A DNA stretch of 64,000 nucleotides from Solea solea (lineage: Eukaryota; Chordata; Actinopteri; Pleuronectiformes; Soleidae). Shown here one piece after another: positions 48,877 through 59,971 of this stretch. A program made the position numbers and the translations under genes. The notes beneath the pieces are model-generated. The model worked only from the letters and a program-made list of their open reading frames with translations, made no database searches and was not told the DNA's origin. The stretch is from NCBI RefSeq assembly GCF_958295425.1, contig NC_081138.1, positions 4,295,302-4,359,301 on the forward strand. Reading direction: 5' to 3'. The first letter of the stretch is position 1. Each line of letters starts with the position of its first letter.

Positions 48877-49401
48877 ATGAATGTGTAAGAATGTGGTTCT
48901 TTATGAAATGGTAGATAACACTGTCAAAAATGTTGCAGTCGTACATATTGACTGAAAATGACTCACAGTGCATGTTACATTTGTTTCCACCAGCATTCAT
49001 AGTTAAACTTCAGACAATATATTTACAGAACTGAAGTGAAAGTAGCACACTAGGTGGCAATGACAGGGTCTACAGTATAGTAACAGTTGCTTTTCTAATT
49101 GCTAATTAACTTAGCTAAGCTACTTTCTTCAGGACGGAATGAGAAAACAATAACACCACATATACAAGCAGTTTAATGCTGAGGGGACAGATGAACAGCC
49201 GTATTTAGAAAATATAATTTATGTATACAATGTAATACTTGAGCACAGGATGATTATAATTGAGCAGATAAAAGCATCAGAGGTTAAAGGTCAAACTAGG
49301 TCTAAAACAATTAATCGATTGAGTGAGAAGCCCTCCTCCATACTGTGGAGGTGCAGCTTAACATTCAGCAGTCATACATTACTACAAATTTCTAGATCTG
49401 C

Positions 49402-49415
49402 ATCACCATGGCAAC
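49402..49415. promoter_or_regulatory. Near-perfect X-box (RFX) motif
   Basis: ATCACCATGGCAAC matches the RFX consensus except for A instead of G at the first base. It lies 100 bp upstream of the best exon candidate. Confidence 0.3.
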
Positions 49416-49516
49416 ATGTCTGCATATTAAATTCACCTGCAAGTTTGCTGGAAACGTCCTTGTTACCAAAAAGGGTGCTTCAGCTTATCACTGTATTCAA
49501 GGTTTTTACCATACAG

Positions 49517-49684
49517 TGTATTCATGAGGAACAGAACAGTTTGTCAGGGACAGAGAAGGAAGTGAGTGCGAGTATAACGAACAAGCCACAAGCCGAGAGA
49601 GCAGATGAAACCAACACTGGTTTTAACAGTGAAGTTCAACAAGAATCATTGGCTGCTATTGATGCCAACAGACTATGGCTGCAG
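49517..49684 (+). CDS. Best candidate internal coding exon, 56 codons
   Basis: A pyrimidine-containing acceptor (GGTTTTTACCATACAG, ending 49516) precedes a 168-bp segment that ends CTGCAG directly before GTGAGT (49685), a canonical donor. The frame is open across the whole segment, and the length is exactly 56 codons, so inclusion would be frame-neutral. The translation is hydrophilic and acidic (HEEQNSLSGTEKEVSA.., ..ADETNTGFNSEVQQESLAA, ..IDANRLWLQ), as in a disordered protein segment, and lacks low-complexity repeats. No domain or family is recognised. The frame continues open upstream to about 49250, which adds little. An alternatively spliced cassette exon is plausible; chance is not excluded. 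Confidence 0.35.
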
Positions 49685-50604
49685 GTGAGTATAAAACTCA
49701 TCACTTGAGCTCAGGCAAACATTTAGTTGAACCAAACCAGGGGCTCTTGCTTGTTGATATTGCTTATTTAAAACAGTGGAAAATGCTAAACTTGGCACCA
49801 GCATGTCTTACCAAAACAAACGCAGTCTTGACTGCTCAAACACATCAGTAAATCACACCATGAAAACAGATATGAAACAATATGTATGCATCAACTACTT
49901 ATTAATCCAGGAAGGACAAGAAGGACTTTCTGTGGAACTTAAAACTAGAGCTGAAACAACAGCTCGTTGTGTCTACTGCTGTATTCGAATGGAAATCTAA
50001 CTCAGAACTGCAGCAAGAGAAGTCATGAACCGGACATCTAGTGACCTTGGTAAACAACACCATTTGAAAGCAGCACATTCGTATCCAGAGTATAGCTTTT
50101 CCAATGGGTCATCAAATGCAACAGCTGGACCAGTTACCAAAACAAAGGCCCAATAATATCACACAGTGGAGCAGTGTGCCCCCACTCTCTGCTCAAGACA
50201 TCCAGTCCAATTCTTTTCAATACTGTTTATCAATCCGGGGATTTAACAGTACTCTTTTTGGTTCTTTATAGGATAATAAAAAAAAATATAATGTTAATAA
50301 AATGAAATATTTTTTTACATGTTAAAACAACCATGTTTTGGACAACACACCATCACCGACAGGGACTCTTGTGCTAAAAGAAAACCAAACTGCAATAAAT
50401 TCAATAAATGTATGTAGTTGAAGGAGCTCTATGCTCAGACTCAATCAATACATTAATTAATGACATATTTATCGGTTTCTTGAAAACAGTTGAATGTTGA
50501 AACCATTTCAGACAGTATTCATAACAAGATAACTCATCATTTAACTGACTAAAAGCTAATAACTTATGGTGACATAATTTAAGTGACTGCAGGCTAAATG
50601 TTTG
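49685..50604. other. Non-coding stretch, no gene seen
   Basis: AT-rich DNA between the exon candidate and the hAT relic. No feature was recognised. Confidence 0.5.
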
Positions 50605-51004
50605 TGTTGTCGACAGGAAAACCACGGCATGAAAGCTATGTTATGTGTGTGTAGCAAAGCACAGGACATCTCCACATGCATCATAAGGACGTAGACCTAA
50701 ATACAAAAACAACTCTGTTAACACAAGCAACTCTTCTGTCCTCATTTGGAGCGAAAGCTAAATCGATAATTAACGCTAAAGACGAGTCTCTGGATTTAAA
50801 CATTTAATTAACGTACTGGAACCATGCTACGAAATGCCAAGCAGGTCGGATTTTACTACAAAGGTGTTGTATTTGATGTCTGATAATGTAAAGGAAAAAG
50901 TTATTGGAGGTCTAAACAGTGCATATTTAGTGACCTTAACAACAGATTGCTGGACCTTCAGAGCAACACAGTTACTTATCTTGTTTTTACAGTTAGTTTC
51001 CTAA
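50605..51004 (+). mobile_element. hAT transposon fragment with transposase remnant
   Basis: Segment 50608-50695 matches the BED-finger region of the element at 12036-12615 (about 84% by eye), including KLCYVCVAKHRT-like coding with the first cysteine codon mutated to a stop. About 85 bp further on, the transposase core begins (see the pseudogene entry). No terminal repeats are visible on either side, so this is a fragment on the same strand as the first copy. Confidence 0.7.
50780..51004 (+). pseudogene. Decayed hAT (BED/ZBED-like) transposase, N-terminal core fragment
   Basis: The frame is open for 74 codons from 50780 to TAA at 51002. It contains VLEPCYEMPSRSDF, then NVKEKVIGGLNSA, then TLTTDCWTFRATQ. 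These match the order of conserved motifs in hAT transposases of the ZBED/Charlie type: a P-Y-x-x-PSR block, a linker helix and the TTDxWTSRAT block with the first catalytic Asp (codon 50945-50947). The usual S after WT is F here, and the segment after RATQ diverges (LLILFLQL) before the stop. The rest of the RNase-H-like fold, insertion domain and dimerisation region are absent. It is non-functional; the assignment by motif order is firm. Confidence 0.75.
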
Positions 51005-54000
51005 CGACTGGTTAATGTTACATTCATATTGTTAATGAATAATTTACATTCATATGGTTAATACATGATTTCAATTTGACAATAAGGCCATTAGTGTGGT
51101 ACATAGTTGTTGCTGTTTGGCCATCATCATAAAGATGCTGCAAAAAGTGTCAACACCTGCCTGAATAGGATACCAGGTTTACACTCAACTGTTCATTGTA
51201 TTTACAATAACAGTTTATTTGTGCAATGACTTGAGCATATTCCTTTTCACAAAAACAACTCGATGGCAAAGAAAACAACAGAGAAAGCTTGGCTTACAGT
51301 GGTTCAATTAAAAATTGGATGCGGTCAATTTTCTTTCTTCATTACACCATGTGCTCAGTTTTATACTGACAATTTTAAGCCAAAATGCTGTTTCTTTTAG
51401 TGCTAACTGTTGCAATAATTGCTCAACGGTGGCGTTTATGGCATTAAACTTAAATGGTGAGGTACCAACAATGAGAAGAGTTAAATACTGAAGAAACAGT
51501 TAGTCAACACAGCCAAACCTGCAGACCACTAACAACCACTAACCTCCTTATTAGCGAAAACTATTGAATGAAGACCGTTGGCTCCTTGTACATGACCACT
51601 GCTGACATGATATTTGTTTGTATGCCTTTTAAGGACCTTCTCTGGTATAAACATTGACTTTATTAGGAACCAATCCTGGTTTTGTAGAGGCAGAGCCTCA
51701 TTTCTGAGTTAATGGTAGAGGTTTGCAGTAAGATGCGGTAGAGATGTGGTTTTGGTTAGGCAGCCAAAATGAATGGAAGTCAATGCCAAGTCCTAACAAG
51801 AATAGCTGTCCAAATCTGAGTTCAGTTTGGCACCTCATAACAAGATGAACGTCATTTTTTACTGAAAGCTTATAGAAATAGAGGGAGAATTACTGCTGCT
51901 TCAAAATGTGAAATCTTGACCATATAACAAACCTATCAGTGTGCCTCCTGGGGCTACAGAACACCTCTTCAGCCAGTCCAATGTCTGTCTGTTTTATCAG
52001 CAAACAGATCACAGGCAGCTGAAAGGCGAGCCGCAACAACACACTAACGACTGTCTTATTTCATAAAGGGTGTTACAGGCATCGCTTACGTCATGCAGGG
52101 ACAACTACATCATTCACACTCACACTGCAGTGTTTGTGGCACAGTAAATGATCTTGAACAAAATTTACAGGCTTGGTGAATTCTGGGGAGTTCATATATA
52201 GGACACGGTATGCACAGCACATTAGAAATGTTGGCACGGACAAAACTAACATGTAGTGTTGATAGGTGTGAGAAAAGGAAAAATTATGTCTGGTGACAGA
52301 CCTATGAAATATTACATTAGCCTCAAGTTATGCTTTTGGCTGTCCTATCAATGGAAAGAAGACAAAAAAAAGTCAAGTGCACGTGAAATGATTTTAAGGT
52401 TGGGTTCAGACTGACTTAACCCTTTAAGAAACACTGCCAACACACCCAGATAATGTGTTTGGGAGTCAAGCTACTGCTGCATGTATACTGTCAGTTGTAC
52501 CAGAGTCGGATATAAGTTGGTTTGTGTGCGCTGCTCATGCACCTCATTTTCAACTCCATTTTTGGGACATAGCGGACCACTTTTATGCTCTGTCAGCTCG
52601 AAGAATAGACTCCTAATAGCGCTCAGGCTAACAATTGGCCGCAAGCAACCTGGAAACTACCTAATACTAAGAAACAAGTTGAAAGGGGGCGTAGTAGAGG
52701 CAGATACATTTAATTCAAAAACAATCCTAGCACATTACCAGTCAACGAGGAATATGCAGCGCAGTTCTAGAAGAGGGCAGAGACCAACAACGACTGGTGA
52801 GCTTTTATCACAGCGCAAACAGATGTCAGTTTTAGAGATAAGCCCTAAACAGGTCATTGTCAAATGTTCTTTTACTTACTCTCTAAGAGTAATTTTGCAT
52901 CAGATGCACATCCATATTTGCTTAAGCAGTTCAAAAAGAGATCCTGTATTAATGCTGGAGTCAGTGAAGTTTCACATAACACAATGACGTCGGTGTTGTG
53001 TCCTGTCATGCTAGCTCTAACTTTTACACGGACATCAATCATCCTCTGCTGAAAAAGCATAACAATAATTATGCAACACAGTTCGCATTAAACACAGACA
53101 ATACCCTGCCTACAATATCTGGAGCTCGGCTGTGACTCATCAATGATGTCGATGATAAACCCCTATATTAAGTTGTAGCCCTAAACCAGACGAACAATAG
53201 GAAGCAACAGCAGCTTAATATAGCAGCCTGGATTTGGCCTGCAGTATGTCGGAGCATCAGGTATCAGGGCTTATTGTAATATCTTCACTAATTAGATTCA
53301 GTCCCCTGCTCTTCCATGCACAAATACTGGAGGGAAAACCTGACACTGAAGAGTATGGGGAGACAGCTGGGGGGAGGAGGAGGAGGCGGTGGGCCAGGGG
53401 GAGGAGAGACAAAAAGATGCACACCACAACATCTCCTCTTCAAAAGCATCTACATTATTGATAAAGCTTGGCTTATACAGGGAGGGACCGCAGCACGCTG
53501 GTCCTTCACATCCTCAGCATACGCAACCAGCACAGATATCCACCTTAGTTCTATTCAAATCAGTTTAACCAAACACACCAGTGTGAGATAAAGCATCTGC
53601 ATAGAAGATGCGATGAGAGGTAATAAAAAAGCAAATGCAGAGAGAGGAGGTGAGAGGAGGGGCAAGATGAAACTAACAGGTAGTAAATAATAAAGAAGGC
53701 TGGTAAGAGTAGATACCAAGTGAACAATATAACAGTTAAATAAAAGCCTGATACTGAATTAAAGAGACATGTGTGGAGGAATAAGGGCAGCAATGAGAGG
53801 GTGGTAACAGCAGCACTGCTCGTGACATAGTTTGCAACAGCCCTTGTTTGTTCAGCACAGCCATGCCACAGCAAGCTCAGCTCACTCTCTCACTTGCTCA
53901 GTCCCCCCTTGCTACGAATCTTCTGCTGTTGTCAAGGTAACAAGCTCTCTGGACTGGGAAAAACCTTTGAATTCAAAAGATGTCTTTTTTTCCAAATGCT

Positions 54001-56811
54001 GGCCTCCACCTGAAACCTGCATGTGTTCCCAGTACACAGCCTGCGCAGTTTAATGTATATTCAGCTTGGCTTTACAACAAAGGAGAGCACTTTTCAATTT
54101 TCAAATGAATTCAGATTCAAATTACCATAATGTAACTCCATACTGTAAAAGACTGTGGTTATTTTGGCTGATGTAGCTGGAATAGAAATGTAGAACAATA
54201 ACAATGCAGTGCTTGTTCAGACATTCATAATAATGTTGTTCAGAACTGCTAAATACAAATATAATTGAGTAAATATATACTAGGCCTCATCAACAACAAG
54301 ATTTAAACTAATTAAACAATTGCCAACAAAGTATAATCCTTTCTGATCAGGACAAACATCCCTGGAATTGTATGCACTAACTCAACAAAATGAATTAACT
54401 TAAATACAGGAATGTTTCTTGTAATGTATTGTAATTGAAAGACATAAACAGCCTAAAGATGAGGGAAAAAAAGGCAAGTGGTCGATGACAAAATATTTTT
54501 AAGAAAATTGAGAAAAAGTTCTTGAGCAGAACTCCAGCGAAGAATAATGTACGATAAAGGTTAAGAACACAATCTTGTGTACAACAAAATTATACTTGGT
54601 AAGTCCATCAGGCTCACGCTAAGATTAAGGAGCTGCTGCATCTATGTGTGCCGCCATTTTCCAGTGTAGATATAGGCACTAGAAAAAAGAAACACTGACA
54701 GCCAGGTGCACCCTGCCATACTTACACACGCACAAGTAGTTAAGCTTTTTTTAATCCTAATTCAACCCTTTTAACACACTGATGGTACAAAGTCTGAACC
54801 CTTACTTACTTCATTTTGACTCGCTATTCTGCGTTGGACTGTTTGACACTGCAGAAACACTCAGGTTTGTACAGTGATGTTACAAATGTTGTGTTCACAA
54901 ACTATATTTGACAAACACTGGCAGAAGCGCGCAATCCAAACAACAGCCAAGTTTAATTTAGGCCAGACAGCACGCTTATTAACCACCTACTGCTATTGTT
55001 GGATAGCATCCTTTCAATGAGATGTTTCCTGCCTTTTTAAACTTATATGATGATATTCTTTATAAACAAGTACAACCTGGATGACATAGACTTATACATG
55101 AGCAGGGACCAAAGTCACTGCATAGACAAATCATATGAAGGCAGAGTGGGTTGAGCAAGGAGTGGCTTTGGATGTTTTATGTAACCAATGTTAATGAGTG
55201 AACCATCTCTGATGTTAGGATGAACCATGTGTTTCCTGTTCCACTAATTACAACTCTAACAAATGACAAGAATAAGCACTCTTAGAAAACAAACCTCAAT
55301 CAATTAACTTAACAATTGTGTGTATCACCACCAAAAATTAATCTTTTTTTTACTCTCATGCCACTCACAGACAAATAAATGGGGAGAAAACATATCCACC
55401 GTGGCAGAGGTAAAAATGCAATTTATTACCTATTAGGCAAACAAAACCAATCAGAGACATTGCCTGAGCCATCAAGTCACTACAGCATCCAGGAAACGTT
55501 GACTAATTACTAAAATACTGCCAGTGTCTCTAAATGCATCCTCTCCTGAAACAATTCATGGGTGCTTTTTTGGCATGTTTTTTAGTCATATTCCAACTGG
55601 TTGCAGCCACTTAGCTTAACACTGGCATTGTTGCTGTTGCGTTTCCTCCTTGCCACCATCTATTTTGCTACATTTAACATTGCCATAGCGTCGTGTGGAA
55701 CTCTTTCGTGAAGTCATTTGGCAGTGGGTTAACGTAATGGATATTCATTTATATTTTCCATCAAAAATCATGAAAACATATATTAAGATAAGGATTGGGA
55801 TGTGTTAGTGTGGCCTCTGGTGCTTATTTCCCGAATATTAGCCAAACAGCCAAGACAAAAACTAGCATGTGCAATTCATTTAGCCTACTGACTGACACTG
55901 TGATTTGACTTTCGTTGAAGAACGCTTGCTCTGCCATTCAGCCTCACACACACACGACCTGAGCATTTCCACAGCTCTGCCATTTGTCATTTTCTGTTGC
56001 CATGGTTGCAGTGAAAGACAGAGCTCTATGAATATTGGAAATGGAGGAGTAGCAGCACATGGTACATTATCGACATAAACACCCGCACATGCTCCAACAC
56101 CACAGAACTAGTCAACACTGTTGGTTCTGAAAGCCTGTGGCCATCCGTACGCCCACACATTTCTCTGCCAGTTAAAAAGTAGACATTTAATAAATATCTC
56201 CCACTGACACACATTGTGACCACACAGACTAAATGCTGTATCTGAATATGAAGCTTTATATCCAATTCCACATAGTCACATGCAAGTAAAACCCTAGATT
56301 CTCAATGAGTGATGAGTTAAAATATCACACAGCATGAATTCATTGTGACAGCCTGATATAGGGAGATGTGGACAGTTCATGTTTACCTCACGTAACTGAC
56401 ATGCAGGCACGTGGGCTAGCAAATAATTGTGGGGGGGAATGCCCTAGTACAACAAACCCAGTATGTTGCATGTGCTTACTGTGCAAACACATCGTACATG
56501 TTGCCACGATTATCTTGACAAAGAGCTATTTCAGACCTCCCTTGCATTTCACTGGCCTTGAAAGGCAAAGACTAGCCTCTCGTTTTTGACAGGCCTGAGC
56601 CACATGCACTCCAGAGTTTCTCTGTGACATTTCTCATTTCATCCTCATTGGAAAGCTATCTAAAACCTGAGGGGGCATGGCTTTTCACATGCATATGGAG
56701 TCACTGAGGAAAAACCAGCCAACTAGGAGGGTCATATTTTCTACTGTCACAATTCCATCATACAATATATGTAGTTGACCATGTACTGTACTGCAGGAAA
56801 TTCATTTTATT
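51005..56811. other. Long AT-rich non-coding stretch, no gene seen
   Basis: No gene is supported in 5.8 kb. The 168-codon frame at 52481-52987 has mixed composition and no motif, and its start overlaps words (CTGCATGTATAC, CATGCACC) resembling family-A MITE sequence at about 52475-52545. A GGA/GGC-rich purine block lies at about 53354-53403. The word GTTGCCATGGTTGC at 55996-56009 holds two RFX-like half-sites in direct orientation. Confidence 0.45.
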
Positions 56812-56990
56812 TTCATTCATCAAATGCTTTATCTTCTTGAGGTTTGCAGGGAGAGCTGGAGCCAATGCCAGCTGACATAGGTGGGTTACACCCTGGACAG
56901 GTCGCCGGTCCATCACAGGGCCAACATACAGAAACAATCATTCACTCTCACACTCACACCTGAGGGTCACTGGCAGAGCTGGAGCTGACA
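56812..56990 (+). repeat. Teleost interspersed repeat (retroposon-tail-like)
   Basis: The string TTACACCCTGGACAGGTCGC (56886-56905), preceded by GAGCTGGAGCCAATGCCAGC and followed by GTCCATCACAGGGC and CATTCACTCTCACACTCACA, is a phrase I recognise as recurring widely in fish genomes. It is usually regarded as part of a non-LTR retroposon or SINE tail. This copy is degraded, and its class cannot be fixed from sequence alone. Confidence 0.65.
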
Positions 56991-58079
56991 TCGGGCAGGA
57001 GGATCCATTACATATCGTTTTGCTTTTGAAACATGCTTTGGATCTGGAATTACAACTAATATTTGTCTGCACAGCAAAAGTAGAGTCAGTTATTTGATGA
57101 CGTCTCACTGAAACTTAACATTCCCAACATCAAAATACTGTTTATGTAAAAGGAAAAATACAGAACACTCCATCAGTATCTGTGCCTCCTCGTGTTAACC
57201 ATCCTCTTCCCTCTGTTGCTGGTAGATGGTCTGCCTGTATTTTCTCACAAACAAAAATTAGCCGTACACTTGTCTCAAATGTGGGTCTGTTGTCTTCTGC
57301 AGTAGAGTTAAATACAAGCCCTGGTCACTGTTTGAAGAATTACAGTAGCCAGCTGGACTTCAACAAGTAGTGGTCCGTTTGGCAGACAGCTGGCGCTTAT
57401 AGAAAGCACTGGGTGGGCGTGCATGAATTAAAGCAGTGTGAAAAATTCTGCACAGCACACAGTGGGAACATGACTACAGCAGTGAGCGGTGATGCGTGTA
57501 TGTGGCAAGACAACACAGACCCTTAAAATAAGTTGCCCCTGCATGTAAACATTCCAAGTAAGAAAACTATGTGAGGTCATCACTGGAGCTACTATAATTT
57601 CCACGAACATACACACACCCACACAACGTGAGCGTAGTGCATGTTATTTTTTTCTCACACTCCTGGGAGGGGACAAACAAATCACATGAGGGCTTGCTGC
57701 AGAGAGCTTTAATCCCTTACATGAGAGAAGCAAGTGACAACTCCACTCCCTTATGTGGAGGCATGACTGCAGCTACAGTATATTCACACTAGGGCAGAGA
57801 CATACAGGAATTCGATTGATGGCTAATACTGCTGCCAGAGTAGCAGTCACAACATTATGACACAGGATGGCATATTAGAAGATGAGTGTTTGAGGTGTAA
57901 CAAATTATCTGTTTACCCCAACCTGATCCATTAGTCAATCAAGTAATTAAACTGAAAACAATAAAGAGCCTTTTTCCACTCCCCGCTTCAGCTCTACCCT
58001 GACATTTGTACAGAAAAACATTGCCGTTGAATGATAATCAGCCTCTTGTTGCCTTACACAAACAATAGAAGGAGCTCAC
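56991..58079. other. Non-coding stretch, no gene seen
   Basis: Unique sequence. A CTGCATGTAAACA word at about 57538 recalls the family-A terminus but is too short to call. Confidence 0.5.
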
Positions 58080-58082
58080 TCA

Positions 58083-58440
58083 AGGCCCTGGTATACTTCC
58101 GCGTGTACTGTGCGAATGGCGCGAAGTGCGTCACCAACGCACACGCTGCACGTGCAGCCCAGATTTTGGAACAACGCACAAAGACCGCATTCAGTGTGCG
58201 TGGACAGCGCATGCGCCAACTTAACTTCCACCCCACTGTGGAGTGTAAGAAGTAGTCACCAAGGAAAAGTCATCCAAGAACTAGCCATCACTCCGCCTGA
58301 CGGACCTTTCATTTGCGAACCAGACGTGTCCCAGGGAGCTTTAGCATTGTTGCAACCCGATGCTGAAGTTGGATACTACAGGACCTAGACAGGGTCTGCG
58401 ATATGCGACGTCCAATATGCACGGAAGTATACCAGGGCCT
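58083..58440. mobile_element. MITE E with perfect 19-bp TIRs and TCA target duplication
   Basis: AGGCCCTGGTATACTTCCG at 58083-58101 is exactly mirrored at 58422-58440. TCA flanks both sides (58080-58082 and 58441-58443), a 3-bp target duplication of the TNA type used by PIF/Harbinger elements. The 358-bp interior is CpG-rich (GTGCGAATGGCGCG, GCGCATGCGCC), non-coding, and includes a GCTGCACGTGCAGC palindrome (58145-58158) with a CACGTG E-box. Perfect ends imply a comparatively young insertion or conserved termini. Confidence 0.85.
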
Positions 58441-58443
58441 TCA

Positions 58444-59471
58444 CTTCTATACAGTCAGGTTACAGTCTCACTTGAATTAGCAGTAATATTGTAAGGCATC
58501 TAAATAGGCAATAGCAGAAACACTGCATTAATACTAAAAATATGCATCTTTATATGTGGACTGCATGGCATACATGTCACATAAATGCTCATGTATTATA
58601 CTAAATAAGGAGAAATGTGAAGGCTGTTAGGAGTGTGTGTGCATAATTTACTATGATTTTTGTCAAAGAAGGAAACAAGGCAAACAATTACGTCCAACGC
58701 CCTTTGCTTCCTGCGAGCAGTGCTTCCTGAGGAACCAGGGCTACTGCATAGATGTGGAAATGGGGGAGGAGACCGTCACAGATGGGAAAGGGAAGGTGAG
58801 AATGCAATATACAGAATAGTGCTGAAGATGAGAAAGAAGATTTGGCAGAGACCCACGTGACCCCACATATTCACAGAGGACATAAACCAACCAACAACCA
58901 CCAAAACTGGCTTTTGCATTTATTATGAGATCAAATGACTATGCAGTAATCACGGGAATTTATCTTCTTCCAGCACCGATCACTATCGAGAGAAACACGA
59001 CACCAGTGTGGACCTGCACAATGGTATGATGTGCAGTCTTTCTCCAATGGTGGATAACGACCCCAAAAATGGGTTGTTGGCCAAATAAAGTGGGTTGTAG
59101 CAAAACAAAATGGGCCAATGCCCTTTATACTGATAAAGTATGATGTTACATTCAACAGATCTTCATTTCTCTCCAACAGACAGCGTACTGGATCTCCCCA
59201 CTCAGCCAGTTTTTACTGCTCGGCTGTTTTGGCGTTTGTAAGTGCAAATGCGAAATTCGAAAAATGAAGAGAGAGCAGCAGTGGTGACAAGACCAATGTG
59301 CTAAGAGCAAATGCAAGGGCTGACAATTAACACAGAGCAGTGGATTAGAGACACCACACATATAATTCAAATTGGTTCACAGCAGTTACAAAGTAAAGCA
59401 CAAGAACATGTTAATACAGCTTTAAACACGACTCTGTAGGTCATAGACAGGCCATTCGCTCTGAGAGTACT
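58444..59471. other. Non-coding stretch with one weak exon candidate
   Basis: The segment 58669-58795 lies between a weak acceptor (TTTTTGTCAAAG) and a strong GGAAG-GTGAGA donor. One frame is open (..CEQCFLRNQGYCIDVEMGEE..), but the 127-bp length is not phase-preserving and the peptide is not recognised. Otherwise nothing is seen. Confidence 0.35.
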
Positions 59472-59971
59472 GATCACAAGTGGTCAATGTTAGTGCCAGG
59501 TCTTAATTTGCGGGTCCACACGTCTTCAGAGTTCCACTGGAGTCCAAGTGTCACAGATTTCACCTACTGCCCATTTCCAAGGTGGTCCATGTGGACCCAT
59601 TGTGAACAAACAAGCACACCTCCAATTTGAATTCACTCGCTGCAACTCAGAATTTGGTAACCATGGAAACTTGCTCGAGGTTAGGCAAGGAGGTCCCCCA
59701 GATCCCACACATATACAACTCGGTGTTAAAAAGGACACAATGACATACAACAGAGGGCAATCTCCTGGAGGGAAATTGACACTAGTGGAACAAAACATTA
59801 GATTGAGTACACGTGCGCAGAATGCTAGACTGACACAGACTCTTAAGTTTAGTATGAAATGAACCGCGTGTGGAAATGTGAAGTGGCTCTCCACAGATGC
59901 AGAGAACGGAAAGTTTGACACAGGCTCCAAGCACAACTGTTCACACCTGCCATTAACATGAATCCTGGATT
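59472..59971. other. Two MITE-D-like end fragments flanking an open segment
   Basis: At 59472-59502 the complement reads CCTGGCACTAACATT..ACTTGTGATCA. At 59939-59971 the plus strand reads GTTCACACCTGCCATTAACATG. Both resemble the CACCTGGCATTA..TGATCA ends of MITE D but point towards each other. Between them a plus-strand frame is open for 122 codons (59494-59862), and the opposite strand has a 170-codon frame (59526-60038). The plus translation is hydrophilic (..TLVEQNIRLSTRAQNARLTQ..) and unrecognised. No acceptor of quality precedes it. Confidence 0.35.

Noticed and set aside
52481..52987. 168-codon plus-strand open frame starting with ATG
   Set aside because: The translation is compositionally mixed and motif-free, its start overlaps sequence resembling family-A MITE, and no promoter or splice signal supports it. 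A frame of this length is expected occasionally in 64 kb.
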